From contig CAISOH010000351.1 of NCBI GenBank assembly GCA_903887005.1, positions 1 through 64,000 of the forward strand: a stretch of 64,000 nt of DNA, in the 5' to 3' direction. The stretch is from an uncultured Bacteroidota bacterium. Its GTDB lineage: Bacteria > Bacteroidota > Bacteroidia > Chitinophagales > Chitinophagaceae. The notes beneath the pieces were generated by a model. The model saw nothing but the letters and a program-made list of their open reading frames with translations. It had not been told where the DNA came from and searched no databases. The translations under genes were made by a program, and so were the position numbers. Below are positions 1 through 6,462 of this stretch, piece after piece (the first letter of the stretch is position 1; the number at the start of each line of letters is the position of its first letter).

Positions 1-2
1 GT

Positions 3-149
3 AATGTAGTAGAACACGGGGAGTTAGGGAAATCCGAGTTTCAGTGGAATTGCGCATATAACCCAGAAGTTAAGGGGTTTAGCGACAGGTGCGTTATAAT
101 GAACGTTACTCACTGGCGCTACCTCATGCCCCAACCACCTAAGCAGTAA
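3..149 (+). CDS. C-terminal fragment of a DUF551-like phage protein (5' end outside window)
   Basis: The frame is open from the left edge and ends at TAA 147-149, giving about 48 residues with no start, so the gene begins outside the window. Its tail reads VTHWRYLMPQPPK. DUF551 proteins, small phage proteins of unknown function, typically end in a THW-x-x-LPEPP block, which is a good match. It is rightward, like the replication genes at the far right of the window, so it may close the same large transcription unit if the genome is circular or circularly permuted. That last point is inference. A strong terminator follows within 60 bp. Confidence 0.6.
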   Translation, partial: NVVEHGELGKSEFQWNCAYNPEVKGFSDRCVIMNVTHWRYLMPQPPKQ

Positions 150-205
150 GCCCAAAAAGTTAAGGGCTGGAGGCCACCGGCCTATACCGCAGGAGATGAT
201 AGAAG

Positions 206-240
206 CAAAAAAGCAATCCCGTTCTAAGGATTGCTTTTTG
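206..240. terminator. Two-way intrinsic terminator between converging genes
   Basis: A perfect 12-bp stem (208-219 with 228-239, AAAAAGCAATCC against its complement) encloses an 8-nt loop. It has A-tracts on the left and T-tracts on the right, so it can work on both strands. It sits between the end of the rightward DUF551-like gene and the end of the leftward operon. Confidence 0.85.
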
Positions 241-257
241 CATTTAGGTAAAGCTGG

Positions 258-491
258 TTAAATAATTCGGTTAGGTTCGTATCTCGGAACCATTACGCTT
301 TTCAATTCTCCGGTAGATTTACTGTTTGAGCTTTCCCCGCAGGCGTTGCATTTAATGTTCGGCACAACTGTTTGGTAATAATGGGAATCGTCATAGCAGC
401 CGCGATTGACTTGTTTATTGCCGCAATGTTCACATTCCATGTTTGCGCTGAAATCGCGCCTGTTCCAGTTAAAAGTGTCTTTGATTTGCAT
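258..491 (-). CDS. Small zinc-ribbon protein
   Basis: This 77-residue protein holds two CxxC pairs (CEHCGN near residue 20 and CNACGE near residue 48) spaced as in a zinc ribbon. Such small phage proteins usually bind nucleic acid or a host protein, but nothing here fixes the partner. It is the last gene of the leftward operon and ends just before the shared terminator. The ATG at 489-491 follows an A/T-rich leader, as is normal in Bacteroidota, where starts rarely have a Shine-Dalgarno sequence. Function unknown. Confidence 0.6.
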   Translation of the reverse strand: MQIKDTFNWNRRDFSANMECEHCGNKQVNRGCYDDSHYYQTVVPNIKCNACGESSNSKSTGELKSVMVPRYEPNRII

Positions 492-522
492 TTGATTATT
501 GTTTTTTAAAGGTGAAAACTGT

Positions 523-732
523 TTAAATCCCCTCAGGCATAAGGTTACGCCGTTCTGCGGCCAGGGAGGCGAAATAAGCCCCGTTCTGCTGCTGCTGCTC
601 CTGGTCCTCCAGCTTATGTTTTTGGGTGTAGCACTGGGTTTCTGTGCCTGAAAAAATGTAGTCTTTCAACTCGCTGTCCCAAACCCCGTATTCTGAACGT
701 TGCTTGTTTTTGGGTAATACAGATAAAGCCAT
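523..732 (-). CDS. Hypothetical protein, glutamine-rich C-terminus
   Basis: The start is set at the ATG of MALSVLPKNK (730-732), giving 69 residues. A longer frame exists, but its first 34 codons overlap the gene upstream (738-869) and read as out-of-frame sequence. The chosen start lies 5 bp after that gene's stop. The protein has a short stretch of glutamines (QEQQQQ) and no recognised domain. Confidence 0.5.
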   Translation of the reverse strand: MALSVLPKNKQRSEYGVWDSELKDYIFSGTETQCYTQKHKLEDQEQQQQNGAYFASLAAERRNLMPEGI

Positions 733-737
733 GATGG

Positions 738-869
738 TTAATTTTTTATGGTGATAAAAGAGATAAAAAAAGATTGTTCGCCCTGAGGGTAGAACGTGAT
801 GCCTTCCGAAGACTTTTCCCACATCCCGCCCCAAACTGTTTTTACTGCAAATAATAATTGAATTTCCAT
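738..869 (-). CDS. Small hypothetical protein (43 aa)
   Basis: An ATG at 867-869 opens a 43-codon frame ending in TAA at 738-740, just 5 bp before the next gene's start. The product (MEIQLLFAVKTVWGG at its N-terminus) has an ordinary composition with hydrophobic and aromatic residues. The tight packing with 523-732 is the main evidence for it. It is preceded by the GCCTCCA leader motif also found upstream of 1255-1551. No function can be given. Confidence 0.45.
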   Translation of the reverse strand: MEIQLLFAVKTVWGGMWEKSSEGITFYPQGEQSFFISFITIKN

Positions 870-1010
870 TTGAATATTGGTTTTTAAGTGTGAACTGAAT
901 TTTGAAAAAAGTTGTCGCTTGGAGGCTAAGGGTATAGCGCCCAGGCTATTTGTTTAAGTTTTGCCGCCGGTATCGCTCCGGTTAATGGCTAACCATTCGG
1001 CAAAATATTG

Positions 1011-1238
1011 TTACATGCTTTCAATAAGCGGCTTTAACCCGCGTGGAAGCTTGCAGCCCTTATTGAACAGTGCCTTTGTTTGGTATTTAGAGGCCACATG
1101 CAGCCCTTCAACCACAAAGTGCAGGTTATCCCCGTCTTTGTAGTATACGGCCTGCTGGAAGCCCTCAATCGTGGTGGGCTGGATGCCCGAAAACACGAAG
1201 GGGAATTTGGTAGCGTGGATAAAATGGAATTTTTTCAT
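1011..1238 (-). CDS. Hypothetical protein
   Basis: The start is set at the ATG of MKKFHFIHATKFPF (1236-1238), giving 75 residues. The longer frame would overlap the upstream gene 1255-1551. With this start there is a 16-bp gap, as expected in this compact leftward operon. No family is recognised. Confidence 0.5.
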   Translation of the reverse strand: MKKFHFIHATKFPFVFSGIQPTTIEGFQQAVYYKDGDNLHFVVEGLHVASKYQTKALFNKGCKLPRGLKPLIESM

Positions 1239-1254
1239 TTCAAGCGTTTGAAAG

Positions 1255-1551
1255 TTAATAAAGCGAAACGGACTGAATAAAAATGGTTTCCTCCTCCTCT
1301 GTGCCATCCCGCGTAAACTCAACATTAATAATACCAGCATAGCTGCGTTGAAATTCTGCGGAAGCTATTTTTAAGGTTCCACCATCTGCCTGTAATTCTA
1401 CTTCTAAGCAAGTTTGCAACGCTTGCAAAAAATCCGCTTCTGTTTCTTTAGGGGCAATTACCGCGTTATAATTAGAATCATTATTATAATCGCTTATGTG
1501 TGCTAAACTGTTTGTTTGCTTCAATGTGTTTAAGAAAAATTCGTAAGTCAT
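1255..1551 (-). CDS. Hypothetical acidic protein
   Basis: This 98-residue acidic protein begins MTYEFFLNTLKQT and ends in a run that looks like beta strands (GIINVEFTRDGTEEEE). No domain is recognised. Its leader carries the GCCTCCAA motif shared with the leader of 738-869. It is a member of the leftward operon. Confidence 0.55.
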   Translation of the reverse strand: MTYEFFLNTLKQTNSLAHISDYNNDSNYNAVIAPKETEADFLQALQTCLEVELQADGGTLKIASAEFQRSYAGIINVEFTRDGTEEEETIFIQSVSLY

Positions 1552-1624
1552 ATTTATTTGTTGAAAAGTTTAAAAAATTAACGGTTGGAGGCCAAAGGAA
1601 TTGAGGCCAGGAAAATATAAAATG

Positions 1625-1882
1625 CTATTCCGTAGCCTGTTGATAGACTAAAAGCGCCCTTTCAAGCTCAGGGCATTCTTTAATGCAGTCATTGGCGATT
1701 AAGTCCCGTACAAGGGCGAGAAGGTCGGGAGCGGCGGCAATTAATGCGCTGTTTGAATAATCTTCCTCATCGTTAATATTTAATTCGCCGTTCTCATAAC
1801 CGGGGGCATCTGTTTGGATGCAATAGCTTAAATCGTTATGCCTTGTAACGTCCCATTTGCCGGGCGTGTGCTTTACTTGCAT
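1625..1882 (-). CDS. Phage hypothetical protein of the HTPGxW...SALIAAAPDLL type
   Basis: This 85-residue protein has the layout of a very widespread small phage family: an N-terminal HTPGKW motif, a central acidic part, and an (N/S)ALIAAAPDLLALVRDL helix. The family occurs in phages of many hosts. No established function is known to me. It lies 10 bp downstream of 1893-2165 in the same leftward operon. Confidence 0.7.
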   Translation of the reverse strand: MQVKHTPGKWDVTRHNDLSYCIQTDAPGYENGELNINDEEDYSNSALIAAAPDLLALVRDLIANDCIKECPELERALLVYQQATE

Positions 1883-1892
1883 GGTTTGTATT

Positions 1893-2165
1893 TTAAAAGG
1901 TGGTTAATAATGTTTTAAGATAATCAGCGCTAACGGTACCCATGCCATCGCAATAGCCGGGAGTCATATTAGTATTAAATAATTCCCCGTCCTGAGTTAT
2001 AACGTTGTACCCGTCCGCGCTATCGCTGTTTAAATAAGCCTGCAAAGCTTCCGAGCTAAAAGGTTTTTTAAGTAGGGCAACCCCCTGCCAGTAACTTACT
2101 TTTTTTATTGCCATGCCCTCAGGATTAAACCCGCTGGTAAATTGATTTTTAACATGCTGGTACAT
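1893..2165 (-). CDS. Hypothetical protein
   Basis: The protein has 90 residues, starting MYQHVKNQFTSGFNPE and ending SADYLKTLLTTF. It has no transmembrane segment or signal peptide. The ATG at 2163-2165 is the first possible start. No family is recognised. Position and direction place it in the leftward operon, immediately upstream of the HTPGxW protein. Confidence 0.5.
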   Translation of the reverse strand: MYQHVKNQFTSGFNPEGMAIKKVSYWQGVALLKKPFSSEALQAYLNSDSADGYNVITQDGELFNTNMTPGYCDGMGTVSADYLKTLLTTF

Positions 2166-2288
2166 AAAATTGTTTTTTAGATGGTTAAATAAAGAGTGCC
2201 GTTATTTACGCCTGTATATGCCCTAAAATGGCCTGAAATAGAAAAGCAAGGGGAAAGGCCAGAAGGTAGGGTAAGGTGTAAAAATAAG

Positions 2289-2335
2289 CCCCTGCACGCC
2301 CGTTTGAGGGGTTGCCGCGTTGCATCGTGCAGGGG
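2289..2335 (-). terminator. Long-loop hairpin, probable terminator of the leftward upstream segment
   Basis: A perfect 10-bp inverted repeat (CCCCTGCACG at 2289-2298, complement at 2326-2335) has a 27-nt loop. On the minus strand it is followed by a U-rich stretch (CUUAUUUUU). It lies just after the stop of 2345-2764. The 2166-2344 gap contains nothing else that I can support. Confidence 0.55.
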
Positions 2336-2344
2336 AATAAAATT

Positions 2345-2764
2345 TTATTGGATTTCTCTTAATAATTCTAATTGTTCAGGGGAAAACATTTTTTCAACAT
2401 TTTTCCATTCTTTTAAAACATCCCGGTAAATTTTACGAGCCTTTCGGCTGTCTGTGCTATAGCCAAAGTCGCTACAAAAATCATCATAGCTGCCGATATC
2501 ATATTTAGTAAGACAGGCTAAAACATCGTAGGCGGTAGGTTTATTGCCTTTATTTGCAATGCTTTGCCCAAAGGTAAAACGGTAGATATTATTGGCATTT
2601 TTAAGAACACATATATAAATATCCCTTGCTTGCTTATCATCAGAAAAGTAGAATCCACGCTCTTTAAATTCTGTGGTAAATTCAGTGTTTGTAAAGTTTA
2701 TAAAAAATTTTGCCTTTTTTTCATAATCCAATAAACTAAACTCATCTCTTGTAAGTGATTTCAT
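2345..2764 (-). CDS. Conserved phage hypothetical protein
   Basis: This 139-residue protein contains the blocks TFGQSIANKGNKPTAYDVL and DFCSDFGYSTDSRKARKIY. These match a family seen again and again in phages of many hosts. It is an alpha/beta protein of unknown function. The C-terminus (EWKNVEKMF-SPEQLELLREI) is helical. Its upstream gap (2765-2876) contains a weak CCCGCT/AGCGGG inverted repeat. Confidence 0.7.
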   Translation of the reverse strand: MKSLTRDEFSLLDYEKKAKFFINFTNTEFTTEFKERGFYFSDDKQARDIYICVLKNANNIYRFTFGQSIANKGNKPTAYDVLACLTKYDIGSYDDFCSDFGYSTDSRKARKIYRDVLKEWKNVEKMFSPEQLELLREIQ

Positions 2765-2876
2765 TTTAAATCCGGTGTTTTAATTGCTTTTAATCCGGTA
2801 GCAATTGAATTGATTGTTAAAGAATTAGCCCCGCTCTGCTAATCGAATGCCACGCCTAAAGCGAAGCGGGAAGGAG

Positions 2877-3071
2877 TTAAGAGAGAAACAGCGCAAACAA
2901 AGGGCATACTGGCCGCGAATCGTAACAAAACAAATTGCCATCCTGAACGCTCCAGTAGTACCGCACACCCGCAAGGCGGCTAACCACGTTAACGGCCTGC
3001 CTGCTTCGTAAGAAGGTTATGCCCTTGTGCCCTTGCTCGTGCAGGTATGCGCTTATTTGTTCGTTGGTCAT
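2877..3071 (-). CDS. Hypothetical protein
   Basis: This 64-residue protein begins MTNEQISAYLHEQGH. The ATG is 9 bp after the stop of the gene 3081-3344, typical operon spacing. Its middle (GVRYYWSVQDGNLFCY) looks like beta strands. No family is recognised. Confidence 0.5.
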   Translation of the reverse strand: MTNEQISAYLHEQGHKGITFLRSRQAVNVVSRLAGVRYYWSVQDGNLFCYDSRPVCPLFALFLS

Positions 3072-3080
3072 AAAAGGGGG

Positions 3081-3344
3081 TTAAGCTTGTTCGATAATGT
3101 ATTCGGTACGTTCTGCCATGGCGGTAATGTACTGGCTGCGTGTTGGCTCAGTCCAGTGTGTGCGGGGGGCTTCAATCGCAACGCCTGCCGCATTGCAACG
3201 CTGAACGGTAACAGCGAAGCGAGAGAACGGAGGAGAAAGGCCATCCCGAAGGGCAAACCCCAAAACCCGGTCAAACCCTCCGCAGGTAGAGAGCAGCGCC
3301 CCCGGTGTAAAGTATTCGCGTAGTTGGTCACTTGTTAAGCTCAT
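3081..3344 (-). CDS. Hypothetical protein
   Basis: An 87-residue protein starting MSLTSDQLREYFTPGALLS. Its start codon overlaps the end of the upstream gene (3341-3344), a normal coupled arrangement. That overlap selects this frame over another open frame on the same strand. Domain not recognised. Confidence 0.55.
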   Translation of the reverse strand: MSLTSDQLREYFTPGALLSTCGGFDRVLGFALRDGLSPPFSRFAVTVQRCNAAGVAIEAPRTHWTEPTRSQYITAMAERTEYIIEQA

Positions 3345-3757
3345 TTTTTCTTTTTTATAGGGTAATCGTAAAGTTTTGTTTTGCCATCCGCTGCTATTCT
3401 ATAATTCCCGGCAGCTACAATATTTTTTTTAGCTTCTTCGTATTCAGCTTGTGCCTGTTCTTCAAATTCAACGTCCGCCATTAGTGTCTGCTGAATAAAT
3501 TGGTCTAATTCGTCCATCCATTCGCCATCCCAAACGCGGCCTAAGTTCTTAATTTCAAATTGATTAGCCCAGTCAATAAGAACGTTTAAGCGCTCTAAAA
3601 GGCCTGTTTCATCCTCTTTGTAAACCTTTGTAAATAATGCGTAAGTCTCAGGCGTTCCGTACACTTCGGCAGTAATAAATGCCAGTGTCTCAGCAAAGCT
3701 TTGCACACCTTCGGCCTTTTCAGAAGGCAACCCGGCAGTAAATGGTAATACTATCAT
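3341..3757 (-). CDS. Hypothetical acidic protein
   Basis: The start is set at the ATG of MIVLPFTAGLPSEKAEG (3755-3757), giving 138 residues. An ATG 15 codons upstream is possible but would add an unusual MYVCIVNRTHTK leader. The protein is helical and acidic, with a lysine-rich C-terminus. No family is recognised. Confidence 0.55.
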   Translation of the reverse strand: MIVLPFTAGLPSEKAEGVQSFAETLAFITAEVYGTPETYALFTKVYKEDETGLLERLNVLIDWANQFEIKNLGRVWDGEWMDELDQFIQQTLMADVEFEEQAQAEYEEAKKNIVAAGNYRIAADGKTKLYDYPIKKKK

Positions 3758-3865
3758 GGTATCGTTTTTAGTGTGTGTCCGATTGACAATGCAAACATAC
3801 ATACCTCAAACACCCCAAAACAACTTTTTAGGATAAGCGGCAAAAATTCAATGGTGAACGGTAGC

Positions 3866-4246
3866 TTACTTGCAAAATAACCTGGCCATGTTCAAAAAAT
3901 GGGTAATGTGGGCGTTTTTGCGTACGGCTGTATTATATGTGGACTGCGTTTGATAACCAAATAAACGCGCTACCTGCACATCGTTAATCCCTAATTTGCG
4001 TTTAACAATCTCATAATCTGCTTTAAGATCAAACAAATACTCTAACCTTTCAGCTATCAAGCGGTAAACCTTATGATCAGCCCATTGAGTAGAAACAGCC
4101 CGAAGGGCAAGCCAGCCACGAAAAGAAGACACAAGCAAACAGCTATCGTAACGGTTAACACGCAAATAATCACCTTCGCACTCATTTGTATACGTAATAA
4201 TCAACGCCTTTAGCTGGTTTGTCCGGTTTTCTATGCGCTCACACAT
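3866..4246 (-). CDS. Helix-turn-helix-like protein, first gene of the leftward operon
   Basis: The protein has 126 residues. Its C-terminal third (KLGINDVQVARLFGY followed by a serine/threonine turn and TAVRKNAHI) has the spacing of a DNA-binding helix-turn-helix such as those used by phage regulators. The N-terminal half has no recognised fold. It is the first gene after the divergent promoter region, and a TAAATTTG box lies 26 bp upstream of its start. A regulator of the two divergent units is likely by position. This is inference. Confidence 0.5.
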   Translation of the reverse strand: MCERIENRTNQLKALIITYTNECEGDYLRVNRYDSCLLVSSFRGWLALRAVSTQWADHKVYRLIAERLEYLFDLKADYEIVKRKLGINDVQVARLFGYQTQSTYNTAVRKNAHITHFLNMARLFCK

Positions 4247-4271
4247 CTTATTTCTAATTGGTTATTACACG

Positions 4272-4279
4272 CAAATTTA
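4272..4279 (-). promoter_or_regulatory. Leftward Bacteroidota -7 box
   Basis: TAAATTTG on the minus strand fits the Bacteroidota -7 consensus TAnnTTTG and lies 26 bp upstream of the ATG at 4246. No TTTG stands 17-21 bp further upstream, so only half of the promoter is convincing. Confidence 0.45.
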
Positions 4280-4353
4280 TACTTTATCAAATAAATGCAG
4301 TTTTTTGGGCTTTTTTTAAGGGCAAAAGGGTGTTAATCGCCTCTTTATTCCTT

Positions 4354-4366
4354 CAACGTTTCGTTG
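4354..4366. promoter_or_regulatory. Small inverted repeat in the divergent promoter region
   Basis: CAACG-TTT-CGTTG is a perfect 5-bp inverted repeat between the two divergent start sites. It could be an operator half-site pair. There is no other support. Confidence 0.25.
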
Positions 4367-4454
4367 TAACGTGCTGATATGCAGGCAAAAAAATATATTG
4401 CATTCTAAAGCGATAGGGTAGGGGGTGAGGCATAACTATTTAATGTTAAGTAGC

Positions 4455-4462
4455 TATATTTG
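4455..4462 (+). promoter_or_regulatory. Rightward Bacteroidota -7 box for the HNH gene
   Basis: TATATTTG fits TAnnTTTG and lies 12 bp before the ATG at 4475, so the transcript would have a very short leader. A clear -33 element is not seen. Confidence 0.5.
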
Positions 4463-4474
4463 TAAAAAAACACT

Positions 4475-5047
4475 ATGAACATTAACGGAACAGAGTTTTA
4501 CCCGCTTGCTTCTGATGTCAATTATCTTATAAGCTCAGACGGGCAGGTGTATACATTGTACAAGAAACGCATAAGCAAGCAGCACGACAACAACGGCTAT
4601 AAAATGGTATGGTTAAAAAGTAAATGGGGTTACGTTCATCGCCTTGTTGCTCAACAGTTTATACCTAATCCAGATGGCAAAAAATGGGTTAACCACAAGG
4701 ACGGGAACAAGGCTAATAACAGCGTTGACAATTTAGAATGGACGACCATAAGCGAGAACATACAACACGCATGGAATACTGGCTTGCATGAACGTAAGAA
4801 AGGGGCAGAACACTGGAACGCAGGCAGAAAGGCCACAGCACAGCAGCGGCAGGCTATGAGCGACAGCAAGAGAGGTGAGAGGCATCCAAAGTTTAAGGGC
4901 TATTACAATACGCCATGGGGAACATTTACCAGTGCATTGCAGGCAGAGAAAGAGACGGGAGTAGGGCAAAGGACTATAAAAGGCAGATGCAACAACAAGA
5001 GATTCATGCACTTAGGCTATTCATTTACGCCAGTTAACATTGAGTAG
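4475..5047 (+). CDS. HNH homing endonuclease with NUMOD4-like N-terminus
   Basis: This 190-residue free-standing homing endonuclease has three parts. Residues 1-40 resemble NUMOD4 (EFYPLASDVNYLISSDGQVY). Residues 50-100 are an HNH_3 nuclease (VHRLVAQQFIPNP, then NHKDGNKANNSVDNLEW). The C-terminal part has NUMOD3-like and IENR1-like DNA-binding pieces (GERHPKFKG; GTFTSALQAEKETG). Such enzymes cut DNA lacking their own gene and spread by repair. It stands alone behind its own -7 box and ends in tandem stops TAGTAA, as expected of a mobile unit dropped between modules. No intron is seen. Confidence 0.85.
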   Translation: MNINGTEFYPLASDVNYLISSDGQVYTLYKKRISKQHDNNGYKMVWLKSKWGYVHRLVAQQFIPNPDGKKWVNHKDGNKANNSVDNLEWTTISENIQHAWNTGLHERKKGAEHWNAGRKATAQQRQAMSDSKRGERHPKFKGYYNTPWGTFTSALQAEKETGVGQRTIKGRCNNKRFMHLGYSFTPVNIE

Positions 5048-5376
5048 TAAAATAGGTTATGCGAAACGTTATTAACTTAATGTTAATTATCAGGCCAAAT
5101 CGAGAGGGGTAAAATTGCCCCGTTTGGTTGCTTCTGAACAGGCTGGAAAGGCCATTGCCCGCGCATGCATTCGGAAACGCAAAACAGGCCCCACCCAGGT
5201 CGGGCAAAACCGATTTTCCCCCCTACCCTGGCGCTGCCTTAAACAAGTGATAACCCCTGCTACTACCCTACCTACGCCATAATTACCGAAACGCTTACCG
5301 AAACAATCCTCTTACCGAAACATTTATTTGTTTGTTAGCGAAACAAGTTATTACTTAGCGAAACAATAATAATGAT
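5048..5376. other. Intergenic region holding repeats, no gene
   Basis: These 329 bp separate the HNH gene from the zinc-finger gene. I see no coding frame. The left two thirds are GC-rich without clear structure. The right third contains the five TTA(C/G)CGAAAC repeats listed separately. Confidence 0.6.
5283..5364 (+). repeat. Five iterated TTA(C/G)CGAAAC repeats (operator or origin candidate)
   Basis: Ten-base units start at 5283, 5295, 5312, 5335 and 5355. The first three read TTACCGAAAC and the last two TTAGCGAAAC, all in the same direction and mostly followed by A. Spacings are 12, 17, 23 and 20 bp. The last unit ends 13 bp before the start codon of 5377-5904, so repeated binding here could block that start or open DNA for replication. 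No protein that binds it is identified. Confidence 0.75.
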
Positions 5377-5904
5377 ATGAAATCAACATGCAATTATTGC
5401 CTTGGGGAGTTTGAGGCAAAGAGAAGTACTGCTTCGTTTTGTAGTGATAGCCATAGGACGTTGTGGGGGAGATTAAGTGAGGAGGATAAAAAGGAGAGGC
5501 GGGAAAGTTTGTTGACAAAAGCGGACGCGAGATTGGAGGCGGCGATTAAGGATAAGATGCCAGATGCTGATTTTAGCCCAGTTAAAAAGCAGTTGAAAGA
5601 GTTTAGGGGAGAGTTGAAAAAGGAGAATGAGCCAGTGGTAAGTAAGGATGAGCCAATTAAAACGCATGATGATTGCAATACGGAGTTCGGTAAGTTTCTT
5701 TCCGAGTTTGGTTTTATAATCATGGTAGAGCCTTGGGACAATAACAAATTAGGCGATTTAAAGACGCGTGCGTATGAGAATGGCATTATGACGGACAGGC
5801 AAATTGATGCGATTGTAGCGCGTTGTGATAACGCAATAAACGGTAGTTATGGCAAGACCAAAACAAAAGGGCATTTGAGCCATTCTGGATTATTAAAGAG
5901 CTAA
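5377..5904 (+). CDS. Zinc-finger protein with acidic coiled middle
   Basis: This 175-residue protein opens with CNYC at residues 5-8 and CSDSH near residue 22, a treble-clef-like zinc site of the kind found in small DNA-binding phage proteins. A charged helical segment follows (residues about 36-90), then a C-terminal domain with no known match. The start codon lies directly downstream of the five-repeat array, so the protein is a natural candidate for controlling, or being controlled by, those repeats. That link is inference. Confidence 0.6.
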   Translation: MKSTCNYCLGEFEAKRSTASFCSDSHRTLWGRLSEEDKKERRESLLTKADARLEAAIKDKMPDADFSPVKKQLKEFRGELKKENEPVVSKDEPIKTHDDCNTEFGKFLSEFGFIIMVEPWDNNKLGDLKTRAYENGIMTDRQIDAIVARCDNAINGSYGKTKTKGHLSHSGLLKS

Positions 5905-5937
5905 ACGTTTCCCGTTCGTTAAGCGGGGTGTATATAT

Positions 5938-6300
5938 ATGCCAAGTATTTTTGATGCAAATTACATTGCAAAAGTATGCCATCAGGCTAACAAAGCGTGG
6001 TGCGAAGTCAATGGAGACAATACCCAAAAAGAGTGGGATAATGCCGAAGAGTGGCAAAAAGAAAGCGCAAGAAGAGGGGTTGAGTTTAAAATAAACAACC
6101 CGAATGCCGGAGATGATGCGCAACATAACGCATGGATGAAAGACAAGGTTGAAGCCGGTTGGGTTTATGGCGAAGTTAAGGATGCGGAAGCTAAAACGCA
6201 CCCCTGCATTGTGCCTTTTAACCAATTGCCAAAATTCCAGCAAGCAAAAGATAAATTGTTTTGCGCAATTGTAGAGGCACTTAATCCATTTGACAAATAA
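5938..6300 (+). CDS. RyR-domain protein
   Basis: This 120-residue protein is essentially one RyR domain, first defined in ryanodine receptors and common in bacteria and phages. Matching blocks are VCHQANKAWCEVNGD at the N-terminus, the central WQKESARRGVEF and the C-terminal WVYGEVKDAEAKTHPC followed by VPFNQLP. In bacteria the domain is found with nucleotide-signalling and defence genes. In phages it is usually free-standing, with unknown role. The gene lies 33 bp after the zinc-finger gene and before a terminator, so the two probably form one unit. Confidence 0.85.
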   Translation: MPSIFDANYIAKVCHQANKAWCEVNGDNTQKEWDNAEEWQKESARRGVEFKINNPNAGDDAQHNAWMKDKVEAGWVYGEVKDAEAKTHPCIVPFNQLPKFQQAKDKLFCAIVEALNPFDK

Positions 6301-6383
6301 CTATTTAGGTAGACGAATGCAACAAACGTAAAACCTAATGACAGCCATTTATTTCAAAAGCAAGTCGTACAGTTTTTTTTTGT

Positions 6384-6410
6384 AACCCCGCTAAGTTGCG
6401 GGGTTTTTTA
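6384..6410 (+). terminator. Intrinsic terminator after the RyR gene
   Basis: An 8-bp stem (AACCCCGC 6384-6391 with 6398-6405), a 6-nt loop and a run of T. Confidence 0.9.
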
Positions 6411-6462
6411 TTTGGGTTAGTTTCAGGGAAGATTATTTTATCTTTATCCACAAATTTACTAT

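Noticed and set aside
3068-3331. Open frame overlapping 3081-3344 on the same strand
   Set aside because: The 3081-3344 frame has the coupled start with the upstream gene, better composition and a clean ATG. The other is its shadow.
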